From Firm-04 sp964392175 (GTDB lineage: Bacteria > Bacillota > Clostridia > Oscillospirales > Ruminococcaceae), in contig CAYMOJ010000041.1 in assembly GCA_964392175.1 (NCBI GenBank), positions 1 to 11,962 of the forward strand: DNA of 11,962 nucleotides, written 5' to 3'. Made by a program: the position numbers and the translations under genes. The notes below the pieces were generated by a model that searched no databases, had not been told where the DNA came from, and saw nothing but the letters and a program-made list of their open reading frames with translations. Below are positions 1-4,261 of the stretch, one piece after another (position 1 is the stretch's first letter; each line of letters starts with the position of its first letter).

Positions 1-83
1 ATCTCAATCACTTTTTCTATACCCTCAGGTCTCACTTCTATTGTAGCACTACAGATAACACCAATATTACCCGTGGATTTTCA
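1..83. other. Left edge, no supported gene
   Basis: No gene can be assigned with confidence before the first promoter. On the plus strand frame 1 is open from the window edge to a TGA at 85-87, so this could be the last 28 codons of a gene beginning outside. The minus strand has a coding-like frame with purine-any-pyrimidine codons running from about base 80 to the edge, but it lacks a start in that frame (see findings). Neither carries a recognisable motif. Confidence 0.3.
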
Positions 84-112
84 TTGACGAAACCATCAAA
101 ATATGCTATAAT
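84..112 (+). promoter_or_regulatory. Sigma-A promoter for the DUF5662/U32-like pair
   Basis: The -35 box TTGACG lies at 84-89 and the -10 box TATAAT at 107-112, with a 17-base spacer. A TG at 104-105 gives an extended -10 (TGCTATAAT). The expected start of transcription is near 119, giving a short untranslated region before the ribosome binding site at 131. This fixes the coding start of the next gene downstream of the promoter. Confidence 0.85.
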
Positions 113-143
113 TGTACCAGATATTCCAATGGAGGTGACTCGT

Positions 144-689
144 TTGCATTTGGTCGCACACTTTAAAACGGTATGCAGACACCGCCACATGGTCTTTTTA
201 CATTGCTGTCGCGCAGGCATTCCCCTGCAAGGCTTGCTGCATGACCTTTCTAAATTCTCGCCTACCGAATTTTTACCGGGCGTAATATACTATCAGGGTA
301 CGCGTAGCCCCAATGAGGCGGAACGCGAACAAAAGGGTTATTCTACCGCGTGGATGCATCATAAAGGCAGAAACCGCCACCACTTTGAATTCTGGACAGA
401 TTATAACCCAAAAACCAGACGCTTAGAGCCGGTTCCCATGCCTATGCGCTATATTGTAGAAATGTTCTGCGACCGTTTGGCAGCAAGCAAAGTATATCTT
501 GGTGATGCATACAACGATGCCGCACCGCTCGCTTACTTTCAACGCGGAAAACCCACCCGTGTCGTTCATCCACGCACCGCTGCCGTGCTGGAACATCTGC
601 TGACGATGCTTGCAGAAGAAGGCGAAGCGAAAACATTTGCACATATTCGCAGACATTGCTTAAAACATCACAGGGAGTTTAAAACATGA
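144..689 (+). CDS. DUF5662-type HD-like hypothetical protein
   Basis: A 181-residue cytoplasmic protein resembling the DUF5662 family, found mostly in Firmicutes and their phages and without established function. His/Asp-rich blocks suggest a metal-binding helical (HD-like) fold: HDLSKFSPTEF at 33-43, a HHKGRNRHHFEFW block at 72-84, and an Asp at 110 in a helix (MFCDRLAASK). There is no signal peptide or membrane segment. I chose the TTG at 144 because GGAGGTGA (131-138) sits at correct spacing before it. The in-frame TTG at 84 is itself the -35 box, and the ATG at 129 overlaps the ribosome binding site. The stop overlaps the next start by four bases (ATGA at 686-689), so the two genes are translationally coupled. 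Family assignment is by recognised motif pattern; biochemical activity is unknown. Confidence 0.75.
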   Translation: MHLVAHFKTVCRHRHMVFLHCCRAGIPLQGLLHDLSKFSPTEFLPGVIYYQGTRSPNEAEREQKGYSTAWMHHKGRNRHHFEFWTDYNPKTRRLEPVPMPMRYIVEMFCDRLAASKVYLGDAYNDAAPLAYFQRGKPTRVVHPRTAAVLEHLLTMLAEEGEAKTFAHIRRHCLKHHREFKT

Positions 690-1621
690 AGATCCGTTTT
701 CATTTGCCGGGCTTTACCCGTAATTATCATCTGAATATGCTGCTGTTGCAACTTATGGATGCCTATCCCGATGCATTCCGTGACGATGTGGAGATCGCCT
801 CATTTTATGGTGATTTTCCTCCTGCACTCTGGAACGGCGGACGCTGTATGGGCGGTATCTACAGTGAAGAGACAATGAAATTCATTATACAAAGCCTCAA
901 CGAACGTGGCATTTCGCTGCGCTATACCTTTACGAATCCACTTGTCAATCAGTCTCACCTCAAAGATAAGCACTGTAACCGTGCGTTGGCACTGGCTCAG
1001 CGCAATGATAAGCTCAACGGTGTGATCGTAGTATCACCTGTACTGGAAAAATACATTCGCAAGCAGTATCCGAACTATCAGTTTATCTCCTCTACCTGCA
1101 AGCAGCTCACTGATATGGACGCGTTGAAGGCAGAGTTGGAAAAAGACTACGCACTCGTGGTGTTAGATTATAACTGGAACAATCAGTGGGATGTGCTGGA
1201 ACAGTTGCCCCACAAAGATCGCATTGAACTGCTGGTGAATGCCGTTTGCCCACCCAATTGTCAAAGAAGGAAGGCACACTATCAGCACCTCGCACGGACG
1301 CAAATGCTCTACTGTGAACATTTACAGCGGTTTGGGGCGTCGGTGCCCTTCCGCAATCCTGAGAATTTTGTATGCCCCCATGCGAATGAACAGCACTACG
1401 GCACAACGAAATTCAGCACGCACATCTCGCCAGATGACCTGTTTACTCGCTATGTGGATATGGGCTACCGTAACTTTAAGATCGAAGGACGTGCAGCCAA
1501 CCTGTTTAATGTGATGGAAGCGTATATGTATTATCTCGTAAAGCCTGAACGTCGCGATGAGATCCGTTTGATCTATCTGCTCTCATTGCAGCAGAGTAAA
1601 ATCCTTCGCGTTGAGGAATAA
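686..1621 (+). CDS. Peptidase U32-like TIM-barrel protein, divergent
   Basis: A 311-residue protein that I recognise only at superfamily level. The C-terminal block GYRNFKIEGR (260-269) matches the signature of peptidase U32 proteins, which include the tRNA/rRNA hydroxylation factors TrhP and RlhA and the ubiquinone factors UbiU/UbiV. Cys188, Cys192, Cys210 and Cys230 form a quartet in the region where UbiU/UbiV-type proteins bind a [4Fe-4S] cluster, so it may be a cluster protein; spacing differs from the UbiU pattern. It is shorter than classical bacterial U32 proteins, and the N-terminus (MKIRFHLPGF) starts directly with a barrel-like strand. The ribosome binding site CAGGGAG lies at 671-677, eight bases before the ATG, inside the upstream gene, whose stop overlaps this start. 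The tight pairing with the DUF5662 protein suggests a joint role. True proteolytic activity is doubtful for this superfamily. Confidence 0.6.
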   Translation: MKIRFHLPGFTRNYHLNMLLLQLMDAYPDAFRDDVEIASFYGDFPPALWNGGRCMGGIYSEETMKFIIQSLNERGISLRYTFTNPLVNQSHLKDKHCNRALALAQRNDKLNGVIVVSPVLEKYIRKQYPNYQFISSTCKQLTDMDALKAELEKDYALVVLDYNWNNQWDVLEQLPHKDRIELLVNAVCPPNCQRRKAHYQHLARTQMLYCEHLQRFGASVPFRNPENFVCPHANEQHYGTTKFSTHISPDDLFTRYVDMGYRNFKIEGRAANLFNVMEAYMYYLVKPERRDEIRLIYLLSLQQSKILRVEE

Positions 1622-1654
1622 AATTGTGCAAAACGACCAAATCCGTATGTTTGC

Positions 1655-1683
1655 TTGACAAATCATGTAGAATGTGATACAAT
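1655..1683 (+). promoter_or_regulatory. Strong sigma-A promoter for leader and acyl-CoA synthetase operon
   Basis: A consensus -35 box TTGACA is at 1655-1660 and a -10 box TACAAT at 1678-1683, with a 17-base spacer and a TG at 1675-1676 making an extended -10. Predicted transcription start is near 1690. It begins 33 bases after the stop of the U32-like gene with no terminator between, so some read-through from the upstream pair is possible, but this promoter should dominate. Confidence 0.85.
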
Positions 1684-1716
1684 GACAAGGTGAAATTGTA
1701 GAAAAGGATGGTTTTC

Positions 1717-1773
1717 ATGAACGCATTTTCTCTGTTGCTGTGCGTCCTGCGACTTACGGTCTTGTTATCGTAG
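1717..1773 (+). CDS. Candidate leucine-rich leader peptide (18 aa)
   Basis: The peptide MNAFSLLLCVLRLTVLLS ends with TAG at 1771-1773. Seven of 18 codons are leucine (CTG, TTG, CTG, CTG, CTT, TTG, TTA) and two are valine. AAGGA at 1704-1708 lies eight bases before the ATG, and the predicted transcript starts only about 27 bases upstream, so it is the first ORF on the mRNA. Bases 1732-1743 (Leu-Leu-Leu-Cys codons) can pair with 1788-1799. The anti-terminator strand at 1775-1786 starts two bases after the stop codon, where a terminating ribosome would cover it. The most likely role is a cis-acting attenuator peptide sensing charged Leu-tRNA. Alternatives are a drug- or peptide-sensing stall peptide of the erm/msr kind, or a small hydrophobic protein. 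Function is inferred from architecture only. Confidence 0.6.
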   Translation: MNAFSLLLCVLRLTVLLS

Positions 1774-1799
1774 GTCTCCTTCGTTGTGCACAGAAGCAG
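1732..1799 (+). promoter_or_regulatory. Attenuator segment 1:2 pairing
   Basis: Bases 1732-1743 inside the leader peptide ORF pair with 1788-1799 at 11 of 12 positions: ten Watson-Crick, one G-U, and one G-A mismatch at 1737/1794. This corresponds to the 1:2 stem of trp/leu-type attenuators. Translation of the leader would disrupt it. Without translation, the following region folds with 1775-1786 in the loop. Confidence 0.55.
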
Positions 1800-1851
1800 T
1801 TTTGAGAGCGTATCCAGAACACCCGCTTTGTTTGTAAATCAACGGTGGAGA
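1775..1851 (+). promoter_or_regulatory. Anti-terminator pairing (2:3)
   Basis: Bases 1775-1786 pair with 1840-1851 at 11 of 12 positions: ten Watson-Crick, one G-U at 1781/1845, and a T-T mismatch at 1780/1846. The 3' strand is the entire left arm of the terminator hairpin, so the two structures exclude each other. The 5' strand begins two bases after the leader stop codon. A ribosome stalled on the early Leu codons leaves it free; a ribosome at the stop codon hides it. Confidence 0.6.
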
Positions 1852-1896
1852 GCCAGGGCTTTCCACCGTTTTTGTTTTGTGACAAACAAAGGAGAC
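1826..1896 (+). promoter_or_regulatory. Extra leader pairings flanking the terminator
   Basis: CTTTGTTTGT (1826-1835) is perfectly complementary to ACAAACAAAG (1882-1891), enclosing the terminator hairpin. AAGGAGAC (1889-1896) is perfectly complementary to GTCTCCTT (1774-1781), the same strand used by the anti-terminator. The two pairings share bases 1889-1891. They form only after RNA polymerase passes the U-tract, so they may stabilise alternative states of the read-through transcript or reflect further regulation. Confidence 0.4.
1841..1880 (+). terminator. Intrinsic terminator (attenuator) in the leader
   Basis: AACGGTGGA (1841-1849) pairs perfectly with TCCACCGTT (1862-1870). The stem continues through G1850-T1861 and AGC/GCT (1851-1853/1858-1860), closing a CAGG tetraloop: 13 base pairs including one G-U. 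It is followed directly by TTTGTTTTG. It lies inside the 5' leader of the operon, after a strong promoter and before the first structural gene, which marks it as a regulated attenuator. The terminated RNA would be about 190 nucleotides. It may also stop read-through from the upstream gene pair. Confidence 0.85.
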
Positions 1897-1990
1897 TACA
1901 CCCACAAGGAATCATTTGGCGACAAGACCGCCATTGTATACACAACAAAACGCTTTTTAGGCAAATCTTAATTATCAGGAGGATACTCAT

Positions 1991-2536
1991 ATGCAGAACA
2001 TCAACGAGATTGCAGCTCGCATTCGAGAGCTGCGCGAAGCTTGCGATTATACCGTAGAGCAGCTTGCCAAAGAACTTGGCATATCACCTGCTGTATATGC
2101 CGCATACGAAACCGATGGCGATTTTCCCATTAGCGTGATTTATCAGATCGCCAATAAGTTCGATGTCGATTTCAATGAGCTGGTCACCGGAGAGCCTAGC
2201 CGACTGGACACCTACCATATCGTCCGCAATGGAGATGGCAGAAGCGTCAGCCGTTATGAAGGCTACCGTTTCAAGGATCTTGCCTTCCGTTACGCTGACA
2301 AGATCATGCAGCCACTGCTGGTAACACTCTCCCCTACCGATGCACCTGCCGCGCTTGTCACACACACCGGTCAGGAGTTCAATTTTGTGCTGCGTGGCTC
2401 CATTGCGTTAACTTTTGACGATCAAACGATCATTCTCAATGCCGGTGATAGCGTGTATTTTAATCCCATGCATCCGCACGGTCAGCGTTGTATCGGTGAT
2501 ACTGACGCAACCTTCCTGACAATGATTGCTGAATAA
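1991..2536 (+). CDS. XRE-family transcriptional regulator with C-terminal cupin
   Basis: A 181-residue regulator. An HTH_3/XRE DNA-binding domain spans about residues 9-64 (IRELREACDYTVEQLAKELG, then the recognition-helix region ISPAVYAAYE). A short linker leads to a cupin_2 beta-barrel at about 108-180, with HTGQEFNFVLRG (125-136; His125, Glu129) and GDSVYFNPMHPHG (152-164; His161, His163) as likely metal or ligand site. This fusion usually senses a small molecule and controls the adjacent catabolic genes. The start is supported by AGGAGG at 1977-1982, eight bases upstream. It is the first gene of the operon, 23 bases before the acyl-CoA synthetase. XRE-cupin regulators are often encoded beside AMP-forming acyl-CoA synthetases in gut Firmicutes, so a carboxylic acid or acyl-CoA effector is plausible but inferred. 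Autoregulation is likely. Confidence 0.88.
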   Translation: MQNINEIAARIRELREACDYTVEQLAKELGISPAVYAAYETDGDFPISVIYQIANKFDVDFNELVTGEPSRLDTYHIVRNGDGRSVSRYEGYRFKDLAFRYADKIMQPLLVTLSPTDAPAALVTHTGQEFNFVLRGSIALTFDDQTIILNAGDSVYFNPMHPHGQRCIGDTDATFLTMIAE

Positions 2537-2559
2537 TAAAGACGAAGGAGTGAACCAAA

Positions 2560-4233
2560 ATGCTGTTAGATCGTTTTCTTCCAAGAATCGAGTTTGATTC
2601 TTATGAAGATTTCAAAGAAAACTATCGCGTGAATGTGCCCGAAAATTTCAACTTCGGCTTCGATATTGTAGACGCGTGGGCAGAGCAGGAGCCTGAAAAA
2701 AAAGCACTGCTGTGGCTGAGTCATGACAAAGAAGAGAAATCCTTTACCTTTACTGATATCTCGAAACTTTCCAACCGTGCCTGCAACTATTTTCAAAGCA
2801 TTGGTCTGAAAAAGGGCGATGTGGTACTGCTGATTCTACGCCGCCGTTGGGAATACTGGGTAATCGCCACCGCACTGCATAAAATGGGCATCGTTCTGAT
2901 TCCCGGCAACCTGCTGTTCACCAAAAAAGATATCGTTTACCGTGGCAATATGGCCGGCATTTCTGCAATTTTCTGCTGCGATGACGAATATGTTCGCACA
3001 CAAGTTGCTGCCGCTGCGCCCGAAATCCATACATTGCGTAAGGTGATCGCTGTGGCAGAGCCTCACGAGGGCTGGGATTTCTTCACCGATGAAATCGCCA
3101 AGCACCCCGATACCTTTGCCCGCCCCACCGGCGATGCAGCAACCCGCTGGGATGAAACCGCACTCATCTACTTTACATCAGGCTCTACCGGTATGCCCAA
3201 AATGGTGTGCCACAACCATGCCCACCCATTGGGACACATCGTAACCGCAAAATACTGGCATCAGGTACAGGAAAACAAACTGCATATGTCTATTTCCGAT
3301 TCCGGCTGGGCAAAATTCGGCTGGGGCAAGATCTACGGTCAGTGGATCTGTGGCGCAACCGTCTTCTGCTACGATTTCATTGGCAGATTTGATGCCAAGG
3401 ATATTCTGGAAGTCATCAGCAAGTATCGCATCACTACCTTCTGCGCCCCCCCTACCATGTATCGCTTTATGCTACAAGAGGATATGACAAAGTATGACCT
3501 CTCCTCTATCGCCAATTTCTGCAATGCAGGCGAACCACTGAACCCTGAAGTGTTTAACCGCATTTATGAATTGACCGGCATTAAAATGCGCGAAGGCTTT
3601 GGACAATCCGAGGGCACTGTGCTGCTGGCAAACTTCCCGTGGATCGACCCGAAGCCCGGTTCCACCGGAAAGCCATCCCCGCTGTATCACATCCAGCTGC
3701 TGCGTGCCGACGGCACAAGGGCTGAAGATGGCGAAGAAGGTTCTATCATGATCTGCGGTATTGATCAGGAACGACCGGTGGGTCTGTTCACCAGCTACTA
3801 CAAAAATCCAGAGCTGACAGATGCCGTACTGGGCGGAGAAAATTATGACACCGGTGATGTGGCATGGAGAGATTCCAACGGCTACTACTGGTTTGTCGGC
3901 AGAAATGACGACGTGATCAAATGCTCGGGCTATCGTATCGGCCCGTTTGAGGTGGAAAGTGCACTGCTCACCCACCCTGCTGTTGTGGAATCCGCCATTA
4001 CAGGTGCCCCCGATCCCATCAGAGGTCAGGTCGTTAAGGCAACGGTGGTGCTGGCTGAAGGCTATACACCCTCTCCTGAATTGACCAAGGAATTGCAAAA
4101 CCACGTAAAAAAAGCCACCGCGCCCTATAAATATCCTCGTATCATTGAGTATGTTGCTGAACTGCCTAAGACGCTTGGCGGCAAAATCAAGCGCGCAGAG
4201 ATTCGGAAGTCCGATGAATCTACCAATCAATAA
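2560..4233 (+). CDS. AMP-forming acyl-CoA synthetase, medium-chain (MACS/ACSM) type
   Basis: A 557-residue cytoplasmic ligase of the ANL superfamily, activating a carboxylic acid with ATP to an acyl-adenylate and then to acyl-CoA. Visible core motifs are A3 YFTSGSTGMPK (204-214), A5 GFGQSE (346-351), A7 YDTGD (429-433), A8 GRNDDVIKCSGYRIGPFEVE (447-466) with the hinge Asp, and A10 PKTLGGKIKR (536-545) with catalytic Lys542. The WGKIYGQW block (255-262) and overall pattern resemble medium-chain acyl-CoA synthetases more than acetyl-CoA or long-chain enzymes. Known members accept C4-C8 straight, branched or aromatic acids; the Methanosarcina acetivorans enzyme is reported to favour 2-methylbutyrate. 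AGGAG (2546-2550) precedes the ATG. The gene lies between the XRE-cupin gene and a second synthetase (28-base gap), in an operon with a Leu-rich leader. The exact substrate cannot be read from the sequence; branched short-chain acids are my preferred guess. Confidence 0.88.
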   Translation: MLLDRFLPRIEFDSYEDFKENYRVNVPENFNFGFDIVDAWAEQEPEKKALLWLSHDKEEKSFTFTDISKLSNRACNYFQSIGLKKGDVVLLILRRRWEYWVIATALHKMGIVLIPGNLLFTKKDIVYRGNMAGISAIFCCDDEYVRTQVAAAAPEIHTLRKVIAVAEPHEGWDFFTDEIAKHPDTFARPTGDAATRWDETALIYFTSGSTGMPKMVCHNHAHPLGHIVTAKYWHQVQENKLHMSISDSGWAKFGWGKIYGQWICGATVFCYDFIGRFDAKDILEVISKYRITTFCAPPTMYRFMLQEDMTKYDLSSIANFCNAGEPLNPEVFNRIYELTGIKMREGFGQSEGTVLLANFPWIDPKPGSTGKPSPLYHIQLLRADGTRAEDGEEGSIMICGIDQERPVGLFTSYYKNPELTDAVLGGENYDTGDVAWRDSNGYYWFVGRNDDVIKCSGYRIGPFEVESALLTHPAVVESAITGAPDPIRGQVVKATVVLAEGYTPSPELTKELQNHVKKATAPYKYPRIIEYVAELPKTLGGKIKRAEIRKSDESTNQ

Positions 4234-4261
4234 GCAACACATATAAAGAAAGGAATGCCTT

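Noticed and set aside
1690..1990. T-box or metabolite riboswitch in the leader
   Set aside because: No T-box motif (GGGTGGNACCRCG-like) and no riboswitch core I recognise. The coding leader and alternative stems explain the structure better.
1786..2057. Small plus-strand frames of 60-70 codons within the leader and into the regulator gene
   Set aside because: They run through the terminator hairpin and its U-tract and lack ribosome binding sites; they are explained by the RNA structure and the regulator gene.
3472..4242. A 256-codon minus-strand frame opposite the first acyl-CoA synthetase
   Set aside because: The plus strand carries all ANL core motifs here; the minus frame has no motif and no start signal.
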